A stretch of DNA of 64,000 nt from an uncultured Eubacteriales bacterium (GTDB lineage: Bacteria > Bacillota > Clostridia > Lachnospirales > Lachnospiraceae). Positions 8,080 to 16,326 of the stretch are shown here, in pieces. Under the pieces are notes generated by a model. The model was given only the letters and a program-made list of their open reading frames with translations. It was not told where the DNA came from and did no database searches. Location of the stretch: the NCBI GenBank assembly GCA_900318615.1, contig ONLK01000001.1, forward strand, positions 47,470 to 111,469, in the 5' to 3' direction. The position numbers and the translations under genes were made by a program. Position 1 is the first letter of the stretch. Every line of letters begins with the position of its first letter.

Positions 8080-9081
8080 TTACTCCGTTGCGCCTTCTGT
8101 GGCAGCTTCCTCAGCTCCGATAGCAACATAATCATCCGGAACTTTTATGCCAAGAGCCTCACACATATCGGCATTGTATTCTTTTGTAACCTTCGGCGCG
8201 TACTGGATTGCCATCGTTGAAATGTCTGCACCGTCCGCGAGAATCGATGCGGCCATCTTGCCGGTTTCATAGCCGAGATCATAGTAATTGATGGAAAGAG
8301 TGGCAACTCCACATCCCTTGCAGATACCCTCTTCGCCTGCGACGACCGGTATCCCGGCTTCTCTGACGACATTGCCGACCAGCTCAGCGCAGGAAGCGGC
8401 GGTATTGTCCGTCGGGACATAGAGAACATCATTCTCACCGGCGGCGGTTGTCACAACCGACTGTATATCATTGCTGTCCGCGAATGTGTAGGTGTTGACC
8501 GTAAGACCTGCATCCTCCAGATACCCCTGGATTGTGTCTGCCTGGTATTTGGAGTTCGGCTCCGCCGAGCAGTAAAAAATGCCTACGGTTTTTGCATCCG
8601 GGAAAAGTTCCTCCAGCATAGCGGCCTGCTGATCCAGCGGAGCCAGGTCAGAGGTTCCGGAGATATTCCCGCCAACCGTTCCGGTCCAGTCCTCAATCCC
8701 CAGCGCCGTCGCATAATCCGTGATAGAGGTTCCCAGAATCGGAATGGAGTCCGTCGCCTGCTGGGCTGCAATCAGTGCCGGAGTTGCGTTTGCCATAATC
8801 AGGTCATATTCACTGGATACGAATGAGTTTACGATGGTGGCGCAGGTAGCTGAATCACCGGCAGCGTTCTGATAGTCGAAAGTTACGGCATCCTTGAGCT
8901 TGTCCGTAAGGGCATCCTCAAACCCCTGGGTAGCTGCATCCAGCGCCGGATGCTGTACCAGCTGGCAGATGCCGACGGTATATGTTTCATTGTCAGCCAT
9001 CACCGTTGCCGGAGCCACAGCCGCTGCCATAACAGCCGCAGCACTGACCGCCGTAATCCTGACTCCCAAATTTCTCCTCAT
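8080..9081 (-). CDS. ABC transporter substrate-binding protein, PF04392 family
   Basis: Extracytoplasmic solute receptor of the importer. The 333-residue protein has a signal peptide with two Arg, an Ala/Val-rich core and a likely signal peptidase I site after VMA (residue 29). The mature start VGICQLVQHPALDAATQGF is the hallmark of the PF04392 (TrpX-like) family, and the Rossmann-type lobes follow. There is no lipobox cysteine, which is odd for a monoderm importer, whose receptor is normally a lipoprotein. It is the first gene after a consensus promoter, with AAAGGAGG well placed. The family includes predicted tryptophan receptors; here the neighbours are one-carbon genes, so the ligand is uncertain. 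Confidence 0.88.
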   Translation of the reverse strand: MRRNLGVRITAVSAAAVMAAAVAPATVMADNETYTVGICQLVQHPALDAATQGFEDALTDKLKDAVTFDYQNAAGDSATCATIVNSFVSSEYDLIMANATPALIAAQQATDSIPILGTSITDYATALGIEDWTGTVGGNISGTSDLAPLDQQAAMLEELFPDAKTVGIFYCSAEPNSKYQADTIQGYLEDAGLTVNTYTFADSNDIQSVVTTAAGENDVLYVPTDNTAASCAELVGNVVREAGIPVVAGEEGICKGCGVATLSINYYDLGYETGKMAASILADGADISTMAIQYAPKVTKEYNADMCEALGIKVPDDYVAIGAEEAATEGATE

Positions 9082-9124
9082 GCCTTTGCTTTCCTCCTTT
9101 AAAGTGAAAAATTAAATTTCTCTA

Positions 9125-9153
9125 ATTATAAAAAAATCTTTTGCCAATGTCAA
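9125..9153 (-). promoter_or_regulatory. Consensus sigma-A promoter for the ABC importer and Wood-Ljungdahl operon
   Basis: On the minus strand TTGACA (9153-9148) is followed after exactly 17 nt by TATAAT (9130-9125), a perfect match at both elements. Transcription would begin near 9118 and leave a leader of about 37 nt, too short for a riboswitch. The elements lie inside the plsY terminator. Confidence 0.85.
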
Positions 9154-9174
9154 TATTATCGGCAAAAGATTTTT
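9132..9174 (-). terminator. Rho-independent terminator of plsY
   Basis: A 14-bp perfect stem (9132-9145 with 9161-9174) separated by a 15-nt loop, followed on the minus strand by a run of T. It begins 16 nt after the plsY stop. The loop carries the -35 box of the next promoter, and the 3' arm with the T run forms its spacer. Confidence 0.85.
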
Positions 9175-9189
9175 ACAATCTGTATTCAC

Positions 9190-9855
9190 TTAAGAATTTT
9201 TAGTTTTCCTGCCGCCATGACCGAACATGCTGCTCCGACGTTCCGTTCCCTGAAGCAGGCGGCTGATGTTGCCGCGGTGTTCCCAGACCGCCATCGCCGT
9301 CAGAAGGCCGATGATCAGATACATCTCATTCAGATGCGGCTGCGTCATGTGAAACAAAATGCCATTCTGGCCGCAGATAACCGTGCCAAAGAAAATATAA
9401 AGATAAATGGAAATCGACCCGAGGGAAACGTAACCTGTCAGCGCAAATACGACAAAATAAAGAGCAAACCCGATCGCACAGAAAACCGGGGACAGCATGA
9501 AATACATGCCGGCGGAGGAGGCAATTCCCTTTCCGCCCTTAAAATGCAGATAACACGGAAAATTGTGTCCGAGAATGACTCCGGCGCCCGTATATACCGT
9601 CAGAAGCGGAACCACATCCGGATGTGATCCTTTGAAAATAGCCCAGGAAACCAGGACAGCCGCAGCACACTTGAAAAAGTCGCCGAGAAAAGTCAGAATC
9701 CCCCACTTTTTCCCGAGAGTCCTCATGACATTGGTGGTACCGAGGTTTCCGCTTCCATATTTTCGAATGTCAATGCCATGGGCTCTGCCTAAAAAATATG
9801 CTGTCTGCAGCATACCAAAGGCATAGCCGGTCAGCAAACACCATAAACGAAACAT
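9190..9855 (-). CDS. plsY: Glycerol-3-phosphate acyltransferase PlsY
   Basis: Membrane acyltransferase that moves the acyl group of acyl-phosphate (made by PlsX) to glycerol-3-phosphate, the first committed phospholipid step. The 221-residue protein has about six membrane segments and the PlsY motifs: GRAHGIDIRKYGSGNLGTTNVMRTLG for substrate binding, GHNFPCYLHFKGGKGIA for the phosphate loop, and a later SLGS region. It follows der in the order DUF512-der-plsY that is common in Clostridia. The usual next gene gpsA is not here: an ABC importer follows instead. The partner plsX is at 30000-31064. Confidence 0.93.
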   Translation of the reverse strand: MFRLWCLLTGYAFGMLQTAYFLGRAHGIDIRKYGSGNLGTTNVMRTLGKKWGILTFLGDFFKCAAAVLVSWAIFKGSHPDVVPLLTVYTGAGVILGHNFPCYLHFKGGKGIASSAGMYFMLSPVFCAIGFALYFVVFALTGYVSLGSISIYLYIFFGTVICGQNGILFHMTQPHLNEMYLIIGLLTAMAVWEHRGNISRLLQGTERRSSMFGHGGRKTKNS

Positions 9856-9957
9856 TTACATCTCTTCCTTTCCCTTGCAGCATCCGATCCGTCCATCCGT
9901 TTTCCCTTCGGCAGACGGATGAAAAAAACAACCATACAGCGCCGTATCCGGTCCCTC

Positions 9958-11289
9958 TTACGGGGTATCCTTCTGGCTTCGTTCACGGACGATAAATTTC
10001 AGCGCCGTTCCCTCAAAGTCAAAGGCTTCCCGAAACTGATTTTCAATATAGCGAAGATAGGAAAAATGCATCAGTTCCTTATTGTTGACAAAAATAACAA
10101 ACGTCGGAGGCTTCACGGATACCTGTGTAATGTAGTACATGCGCAGCACCTTTCCCTTGTCGGAGGGAGGCTGATGCATAACGGCAGCCTGGGAGAGCAC
10201 ATCGTTCAGCACGCCGGTCTGAATCCGCCGGCTCTGGTTCTCAATCACCCGGTCAATGCAGGCAAAAAGGTTCTGGATCCGCAGTCCCGTTTTCGCCGAG
10301 ATATAGACGATCTGTGCGTACGGAAGAAAGGACAGCACCTGTTTAACCTTATCGCTGAAGCGGTACATCGTCTTGTCATTTTTCTCGATGGCATCCCATT
10401 TGTTCACGGCAATGATGATGCCTTTTCCCTTATCATGGGCAATGCCGGCGATCTTCGCATCCTGCTCCGTCACGCCTTCCTCCGCGTCTATCATGACTAC
10501 CGCCACATCGGCACGATCCACCGCTGTTACGGCCCGGATGATGCTGTACCGCTCGATATCTTCCCTGATTTTGCTCTTGCGGCGCAGCCCCGCCGTGTCA
10601 ATAAACACATAATCTTTACCGTTATACGTGACGGCCGTGTCAACCGCATCGCGGGTTGTCCCGGCAATGTTGGAAACAATCAGCCGGTTTTCCCCCAGCA
10701 GCTTATTGATAAGAGAAGATTTTCCCGTGTTCGGCTTTCCGATCACCGCAATCTTCGGGCGGGCATCCTCCTCCGTCTGTGCATCTTTTTCCGGGAAATG
10801 GCCGGTCACTTCGTCCAGAAGGTCCCCGATACCCTGCCGGTTGGCGGAGGAAATCGGGAACGGTTCCCCGATCCCGAGATTATAAAATTCATAGACGGCT
10901 GCTTCATCCCGCAGAAAATTATCCACTTTATTCACAGCCAGCACGATCGGCTTGCGGGAACGGCGCAGAAGATCAGCCACCCGCAGATCGGCGTCCACGA
11001 GTCCCTGTTTCAGATCCGTCATAAAAATAATAACGTCGGCCGTATCGATCGCCATCTGTGCCTGTTCAGCCATCTGGGAAAGAATGATATCATCGGTATT
11101 CGGCTCAATGCCTCCCGTGTCGATCAGTGTAAATCTGCGGTCCGTCCATCCTACATCCGCATAGATCCGATCCCTGGTTACTCCGGGAGTATCCTTGATG
11201 ATGGAGATATTCTCGCCGGCAAGCAGATTGAATAACGTCGATTTTCCTACGTTCGGACGGCCGACGATCGCCACCACTGGTTTGCTCAT
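9958..11289 (-). CDS. der: Ribosome biogenesis GTPase Der (EngA)
   Basis: Double-GTPase needed for 50S subunit assembly. The 443-residue protein has two consecutive G domains followed by a KH-like domain, the normal Der layout. G1 of domain 1 is GRPNVGKST (10-18), with DTPG and NKVD; domain 2 has GKPNTGKSS near residue 183, then DTAG and NKWD. The ATG has GGAGA just upstream, within the end of the DUF512 gene, which it overlaps by 4 nt. Length and motifs leave little doubt. Confidence 0.96.
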   Translation of the reverse strand: MSKPVVAIVGRPNVGKSTLFNLLAGENISIIKDTPGVTRDRIYADVGWTDRRFTLIDTGGIEPNTDDIILSQMAEQAQMAIDTADVIIFMTDLKQGLVDADLRVADLLRRSRKPIVLAVNKVDNFLRDEAAVYEFYNLGIGEPFPISSANRQGIGDLLDEVTGHFPEKDAQTEEDARPKIAVIGKPNTGKSSLINKLLGENRLIVSNIAGTTRDAVDTAVTYNGKDYVFIDTAGLRRKSKIREDIERYSIIRAVTAVDRADVAVVMIDAEEGVTEQDAKIAGIAHDKGKGIIIAVNKWDAIEKNDKTMYRFSDKVKQVLSFLPYAQIVYISAKTGLRIQNLFACIDRVIENQSRRIQTGVLNDVLSQAAVMHQPPSDKGKVLRMYYITQVSVKPPTFVIFVNNKELMHFSYLRYIENQFREAFDFEGTALKFIVRERSQKDTP

Positions 11290-12686
11290 ATATTCTCCTT
11301 ATCTTTTTCAATGCAGGCATTTACAAAGTCTTCTCCGTCCGATTCTACAATACGGATTTTTGTCTGTAAAGATTTTTCAAGTTCCGGAACGGAAACGTCG
11401 TCCAGAAATACAGGTTCTCCTGCCTTCAGCATGCTTTTCGTAAGCAGCAGCCGGATGCCGGACACTTTTCCGGAAAGCTGCTTTTTCAGATCCTGTCCGG
11501 TCAGAAGGCCGGCCACCGTGATCCGCTCTCCGAAGAAAACATTTTGTATCGGATATACATGAACGGACACATTCGGAAATTTAATACGGATCTCATCGCA
11601 CAGTTTCCGGACATAAGGGTACGCCAGAAGACCGGTCGCTACCGCTGCCTCTGTCTCCCGGTCATCTCCGGAAATATTGTCCAGGTATTCGTGCACCTCA
11701 TCCGTCAGAGACCGGATCATTCCGACCCCGTTTTCAATCTGGAGATATCCGTCATACCGGTCGGCAGGCGGCAGCGGACGAGCTGCCATAATGTACCACT
11801 CATCGCTTGGATGCACCAGGTGTGTTCCATATTTCTGATAATAATACTGCTGCCAGCGCTCAATCTGAGCTATGATTTTCAAGGCATCGTCCCTCGTAAA
11901 AGGTTCCAGCGGATACAGGTTCCTGCGGTACCGCGTCAGTCCTACGGGAACGATGGAAACACTTTTTAATTCCGGCAGAAATTGTTCAAAGTTTTTCAGA
12001 CTGTACTCAAGCTCTTCCCCGTCGTTCAGTCCCCGGCACAGAACAATCTGCCCGTTCATTTCAATACCTGCCCGGTGCAGCCTGTCTGCTTTTTCGATGA
12101 TCTGTCCGGCGAAGCGGTTGTTCAGCATTCGGCAGCGTAGCTCCGGATGTAAGGTGTGGAATGAGATGTTGACCGGTTCCAGCCGGTAGCGGATGATCCG
12201 ATCCAGATCCTCCTCGCTCATATTGGTCAGCGTCAGATAATTGCCCTGGATAAAGGAAAGCCTGGAATCATCATCCTTGAAGTAAAGAGTTTTTCTCATT
12301 CTGTCCGGCAGCTGATCGATGAAGCAGAACACACATTTATTCCGGCAGGAGCGGTACGAATCCATCAGAGTGTTTTCAAAATCAATTCCAAGGTCTTCAT
12401 CATACTCTTTTTCAATCTGCAGTTCCCACTCTTCACCGTTTTTCTTGCGGATCAGTACCGTGATTTCCTCATCATTGATAAGATAACGATAATCAAAAAC
12501 GTCTTCTACTGTCTGGCCGTTGATGCTTACCAGCACATCCCCGCTCTCAACGCCAAGATCATCGGCGATGCTTTCCGGCTCCACATAGACAATCCGGTGT
12601 TCATGGAGCTCATTTTCCTTTCTGATCTCTTCATCCTGCTCTACGTTTTCAGAAGCGGCCAGATCATTTTTTTCATATTCCGTCAA
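11286..12686 (-). CDS. DUF512 family radical SAM protein with N-terminal PDZ-like domain
   Basis: Function unknown, conserved in Clostridia. The 466-residue protein has a PDZ-like domain (about residues 31-75, with GVESGDVLVSINGQ), then a radical-SAM-type cysteine cluster CRNKCVFC, then the DUF512 C-terminal domain. The first 30 residues are acidic and low in complexity. The best start is a TTG at 12686 with GGAGAG about 8 nt upstream. The 3' end overlaps der by 4 nt, so the two are cotranslated. A role linked to ribosome assembly or iron-sulfur chemistry is suggested by context only. Confidence 0.88.
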   Translation of the reverse strand: MTEYEKNDLAASENVEQDEEIRKENELHEHRIVYVEPESIADDLGVESGDVLVSINGQTVEDVFDYRYLINDEEITVLIRKKNGEEWELQIEKEYDEDLGIDFENTLMDSYRSCRNKCVFCFIDQLPDRMRKTLYFKDDDSRLSFIQGNYLTLTNMSEEDLDRIIRYRLEPVNISFHTLHPELRCRMLNNRFAGQIIEKADRLHRAGIEMNGQIVLCRGLNDGEELEYSLKNFEQFLPELKSVSIVPVGLTRYRRNLYPLEPFTRDDALKIIAQIERWQQYYYQKYGTHLVHPSDEWYIMAARPLPPADRYDGYLQIENGVGMIRSLTDEVHEYLDNISGDDRETEAAVATGLLAYPYVRKLCDEIRIKFPNVSVHVYPIQNVFFGERITVAGLLTGQDLKKQLSGKVSGIRLLLTKSMLKAGEPVFLDDVSVPELEKSLQTKIRIVESDGEDFVNACIEKDKENI

Positions 12687-12723
12687 AGTATCTGCTCTCC
12701 AAATCCCAGGTTTTCGCTTTCAT

Positions 12724-12752
12724 AAAAAAAGGCTGTTTTCAGACAGCCTTTT
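12724..12752 (-). terminator. Rho-independent terminator of prs
   Basis: A 10-bp stem (AAAAGGCTGT / ACAGCCTTTT, 12727-12736 with 12743-12752), a 6-nt loop, and seven T on the minus strand. It begins 39 nt after the prs stop. Confidence 0.9.
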
Positions 12753-12791
12753 GCAATCAGCCTATTCAGTTTCCGTAACACTTCCCCGCTG

Positions 12792-13985
12792 TCAGCGAAG
12801 TTTCTCCAGCAGCGACTGGATCTTTACGGTCGGCGACTGAATCGGGCTGATGGATACATCATGATTCAGATGATCGATGATGGATGCCAGATACTTGGTC
12901 ATATCTACTTCTTCATACCACGGGCGTTTCAGAAGCTCCGGAGTGCGGTAAGTACAGTTGGTTGTCAGTACTTTGGTGATATAGCCCTTCTCATAGTATT
13001 CATCAAATTTTTCAAGGCCGTCTGTAAACAGTCCGAAGGTTGTAAAGACAAATACCCGCTTTGCTTTTCGCTCCTTCAGCTGGCGGGCTACATCCAGCAT
13101 GCTCTCGCCGGACGAAATCATATCGTCGACGACCAGAACATCTTTTCCTTCCACGGATGCACCCAGAAATTCGTGCGCAACAATCGGGTTCTTACCGTTC
13201 ACTATGGTAGAATAGTCACGGCGTTTATAAAACATCCCCATGTCGATTCCAAGAACATTGGCAAAGTAAACCGCACGGTCCATGGCTCCTTCATCGGGGC
13301 TGACGGCCATCAGATGATCGCCGTCGATTTTCAGATCCGGCGTGCAGCTGACCAGCGTTTTCAGCGCCTGGTAGGTAGCCATGAAAGAGTCAAAGCCATG
13401 GAGGGGAATCGCATTCTGAACACGCGGATCATGCGCGTCAATGGTTACAATGTCCGATACGCCCATGTCCACCAGTTCCTGGAGAGCACTGGCCGCATCC
13501 AGCGATTCACGCATGGAGCGCTTGTGCTGGCGGCCTTCGTAGAGGAAGGGCATGACAACCGTTATTCTCTTTGCTTTACCATTTGCCGCATTGATGATCC
13601 GTTTCAAATCCTGGTAATGGTTGTCCGGAGACATATGATTTTCCTGACCAAACATCTTGTACGTAAGACTGTAGTTGGTTACGTCCACAAGAATGTACAG
13701 GTCACAGCCCCGGACACTTTCCATGATGACGCCCTTTCCTTCTCCGGTTCCGAAGCGGGGACAGGCCAGCTTCAAAAGGTAACTGTCCTCACAGTAACCC
13801 CGGATGGGGTTATTCTTCTGGTATTTATGCAGAGGGGTTTCATGGCGAAATTGTACCAGTTGCTGATCAACTTTTCTGCCGAGATCGGCCGCTCCTTCCA
13901 GAACGGCTAGTTTAAGCGGTCCGACGGGAATCGGGTTCTCGATGTTCTGTCTTTGTGTACCTTCACTGCTTTTACGCTCAGCCAT
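12792..13985 (-). CDS. prs: Ribose-phosphate pyrophosphokinase (long clostridial form)
   Basis: Makes phosphoribosyl pyrophosphate from ribose-5-phosphate and ATP for nucleotide, histidine and tryptophan synthesis. At 397 residues it is about 80 longer than the classical enzyme. The PRPP-binding loop is DVLVVDDMISSGESM, varied from the usual VDDMIDTAGT form, and TIDAHDPRVQN matches the flexible-loop/metal region. The extra length is mainly N-terminal (about 1-100) and includes a FRHETPLHKYQ stretch. The ATG has CGGAGG upstream, and a promoter with 5/6 matches at both elements lies 71-100 nt before the start. The divergent PRPP loop leaves some doubt whether substrate range or regulation is canonical. 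Confidence 0.88.
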   Translation of the reverse strand: MAERKSSEGTQRQNIENPIPVGPLKLAVLEGAADLGRKVDQQLVQFRHETPLHKYQKNNPIRGYCEDSYLLKLACPRFGTGEGKGVIMESVRGCDLYILVDVTNYSLTYKMFGQENHMSPDNHYQDLKRIINAANGKAKRITVVMPFLYEGRQHKRSMRESLDAASALQELVDMGVSDIVTIDAHDPRVQNAIPLHGFDSFMATYQALKTLVSCTPDLKIDGDHLMAVSPDEGAMDRAVYFANVLGIDMGMFYKRRDYSTIVNGKNPIVAHEFLGASVEGKDVLVVDDMISSGESMLDVARQLKERKAKRVFVFTTFGLFTDGLEKFDEYYEKGYITKVLTTNCTYRTPELLKRPWYEEVDMTKYLASIIDHLNHDVSISPIQSPTVKIQSLLEKLR

Positions 13986-14055
13986 TTATGTCTGCCTCCG
14001 AAAAATATATGCTGAATTCATCCTTGTATCATTCATGAAAATGAAGTACGCCTAC

Positions 14056-14085
14056 TTTATACCATGAGCGGGGAAAATTAGTCAA
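14056..14085 (-). promoter_or_regulatory. Promoter for prs
   Basis: Minus-strand TTGACT (14085-14080), an 18-nt spacer and TATAAA (14061-14056). Each hexamer differs from consensus at one base. It lies about 71 nt upstream of the prs ATG. Confidence 0.7.
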
Positions 14086-14096
14086 GTGAAAGGGCT

Positions 14097-15080
14097 TTAC
14101 GGCGCCTTTATCTGTATAAATCCGGCCAGCAGGCCGTGATCCGGGCTTCCGGCAGCCCGATGGGAATATAGAAAAGAGCTGTTGCAGCGCGTGCAAAGGT
14201 CCGGAAGAGATATATTCTCCTCCTTTACACCGGCCGCAAGAAAATTCTGCCGGCACGCCTCCTGCAGATTCAGCTGGTACTTTTTTTCCGTTCCCCCTGT
14301 CTTTTTTTCATAGAAAAGAGCCGGCCAGGTGCTTTCTGCGTATGCCCTTCGGAACCTTTCAATCACATCCCCGCTGACTTCATAGCAGTCCTGGCAGATG
14401 GACGGGCCTATGCAGGCGATAATGTCCTCCGGTCTTGTTCCGTACGATCGCTGCATCGACCGCACGGTCTCGCCGCCGATGTCGCATACAGTGCCGCGCC
14501 ATCCGGAATGGGAAGCGGCAATCACCCGGTGAACCGGGTCCGCCAGAAAAAGCGGTACACAGTCCGCCGAAAAAATGGTCAGGGTAAGCCCGGGCACATT
14601 CGTCATCAGACCGTCCACATCCTTGTAATCACGTTCGCGTTCAAACCCCTTGCCGCGATCCTCCAGTGTTACTTTCCTGATATTGGCTGTATGTGTCTGG
14701 AAGGAAAAAACGAGGCTGTCCGGGACAAAGCCGGCTGCGATCCCCATTCTCCGATAATTCTCACGGACATTTTCTATGCTCTGGGCTGTCTCATCCTCAA
14801 AGGATTCTTTCCCCGGATTCTCCGCCCTGGCAGCGCGGATCAGACTCTCTTTTTCCCGCGCAAAGCTTAGGTTCATGGAGCTTACCGTTCCGCGGCTCAC
14901 ACCGCCGAGCCTCGTGCTTACGGCGTGCATCACCCACTCCTTCTGGGTATCCAGAAGCGGAAAGGTCAAATACGGAGCCGAATCTGTCCGCCCCTCATGT
15001 ATGGTTATTCTGTCCTTTTCCAGAAGATTTCCTTTTCTCCTGACTTCCATTCCACGGATTATTCTGTGACTGTTTTCCAT
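14097..15080 (-). CDS. pgeF: Purine nucleoside phosphorylase/peptidoglycan editing factor (PgeF, YfiH/LACC1 family)
   Basis: Member of the DUF152 family, with reported adenosine deaminase/phosphorylase activity and, in E. coli, a role in keeping wrong amino acids out of peptidoglycan. The 327-residue protein has the zinc-site residues: His in ASHSGWRGTV, Cys in GPSICQDCYEV, and His in the C-terminal SHRAAGSPDHG. The N-terminus is about 60 residues longer than the shortest homologues. No clear Shine-Dalgarno sequence precedes the ATG at 15080, so a start at the internal ATG (15050) is also possible. The gene is followed by the prs promoter region. Confidence 0.88.
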   Translation of the reverse strand: MENSHRIIRGMEVRRKGNLLEKDRITIHEGRTDSAPYLTFPLLDTQKEWVMHAVSTRLGGVSRGTVSSMNLSFAREKESLIRAARAENPGKESFEDETAQSIENVRENYRRMGIAAGFVPDSLVFSFQTHTANIRKVTLEDRGKGFERERDYKDVDGLMTNVPGLTLTIFSADCVPLFLADPVHRVIAASHSGWRGTVCDIGGETVRSMQRSYGTRPEDIIACIGPSICQDCYEVSGDVIERFRRAYAESTWPALFYEKKTGGTEKKYQLNLQEACRQNFLAAGVKEENISLPDLCTRCNSSFLYSHRAAGSPDHGLLAGFIQIKAP

Positions 15081-15180
15081 TGCTTTATCCAGTATTTTTA
15101 TTCGATTTCAATTTATTGTCCTGTTTCCAATTTATTATCCTGTTTCGGACGCTTTCTGCTCCGGGTGCCATCCTTTTTGT

Positions 15181-15540
15181 TCAGTATCCGCCCTCCATCC
15201 GAAAAGCATCCCGGTACAAATGAAGGTGATTGCCGGTGATCTCAGCCACATCGAAGCGGCAGGGTGTAGTTTCATCAATCTGATGGCGCATCATGTACAG
15301 AAGTGCCGTATGCTCCATTGTCTTCTGCTTGCGCTTTCCGACCGCCTCGCTTCCATAGCCGGCGCACGGCGAACGGCGGTATTTAACTTCGACAAATACA
15401 AGCACCGGTCCTTCCCGGGCGATAATATCAATTTCACCGGACCGGGCGCGGAAATTTCTTTCCAGAATAGTCCATCCATGGCTCTCCAGACACCGGCAGA
15501 CGGCGTCTTCTCTGTCTTCGCCGATTTTTCTTTTATTCAT
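15181..15540 (-). CDS. YraN family protein (UPF0102), predicted endonuclease fold
   Basis: A 119-residue restriction-endonuclease-like protein of unknown role. The core shows GEIDIIAREG and VFVEVKYRR, which carry the D...ExK active-site pattern of this fold, followed by the conserved GSEAVGKRKQ. It begins 3 nt after the rnhB stop; rnhB-yraN pairing is common in Firmicutes. There is no strong ribosome site, consistent with translational coupling. Confidence 0.9.
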   Translation of the reverse strand: MNKRKIGEDREDAVCRCLESHGWTILERNFRARSGEIDIIAREGPVLVFVEVKYRRSPCAGYGSEAVGKRKQKTMEHTALLYMMRHQIDETTPCRFDVAEITGNHLHLYRDAFRMEGGY

Positions 15541-15543
15541 TCT

Positions 15544-16302
15544 TTACACAAAATGCGTGATGAATGTCCGCCGGTGGATATCACAGGGCCCCATTTTTTT
15601 TAGCGCAGCAATATGACCGGCTGTCCCGTATCCTTTATTCTTTGCAAAGCCGTATCCGGGATACATACGGTCCAGATCCGTCATCATACGATCCCTTGTC
15701 ACCTTGGCGATCACGGAGGCGGCCGCGATTGATACGGATCGGGCATCTCCGTGGACAATCGGCACCTGCAGAATATCTGTCATCGGAATTGTCACCGCGT
15801 CATTAAGAAGTACCGCCGGCGCTTCCGCAAGAAGACGAATGGCTTCGCGCATGGCTTCATAATCTGCCTGCAGAATATTGATCTCATCGATGCGCTTCGG
15901 ACCGATGATCCCGACGCCGACCGCGATGGCTTTATACTGGATTTCGTCGTAAAGCTCTTCCCTCTTTTTTTCTGTCAGCTGCTTGGAATCATTCAGTCCG
16001 AGGATTTCGCAATTCTCCGGAAGAATCACGGCTCCGGCAACCACCGGTCCGGCCAGCGGTCCCCGCCCGGCCTCATCTATTCCGCATACGAGTCCCTGCG
16101 CCTCATACTGATGTTCAAAAACACGCATCTTCTCCAGCTTCTCTCTTTCGGAGAGAATATAAGCCTGACGGCGCATGGCCCGGTGCACAAGCGCCTGAAC
16201 TCCGCTTCGCTTATCGCTGCTGTATTTTTCAATCAGGCGGCTCAGCTCAATATCGCCGCCACGGTCAAACTCATTCCTGATACTGGCTAAGGAATCTGCC
16301 AT
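15544..16302 (-). CDS. rnhB: Ribonuclease HII
   Basis: Cleaves RNA in RNA-DNA hybrids and removes single ribonucleotides. In this 252-residue protein the DEDD active site begins with CGIDEAGRGPLAGPVVAGAV; the later acidic residues are in LNDSKQLTEKKR and VHGDARSVSIAAASVIAKVTRD. An N-terminal extension of about 75 residues, largely charged and helical, precedes the catalytic core, as in Bacillus-type RNase HII. GGGAG precedes the ATG. Confidence 0.95.
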   Translation of the reverse strand: MADSLASIRNEFDRGGDIELSRLIEKYSSDKRSGVQALVHRAMRRQAYILSEREKLEKMRVFEHQYEAQGLVCGIDEAGRGPLAGPVVAGAVILPENCEILGLNDSKQLTEKKREELYDEIQYKAIAVGVGIIGPKRIDEINILQADYEAMREAIRLLAEAPAVLLNDAVTIPMTDILQVPIVHGDARSVSIAAASVIAKVTRDRMMTDLDRMYPGYGFAKNKGYGTAGHIAALKKMGPCDIHRRTFITHFV

Positions 16303-16326
16303 TTTTGCACGCTCCCTGTATATTTT

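Noticed and set aside
9897..9930. Inverted repeat CATCCGT...ACGGATG between plsY and der
   Set aside because: On the minus strand the T run comes before the stem, not after; no terminator.
9919..11235. A 438-codon plus-strand open frame antisense to der
   Set aside because: Exact shadow of the der gene; no ribosome site or protein family resemblance, and der is fully accounted for.
12861..13910. A 349-codon plus-strand open frame antisense to prs
   Set aside because: Shadow of prs; composition is uneven and there is no plausible initiation site.
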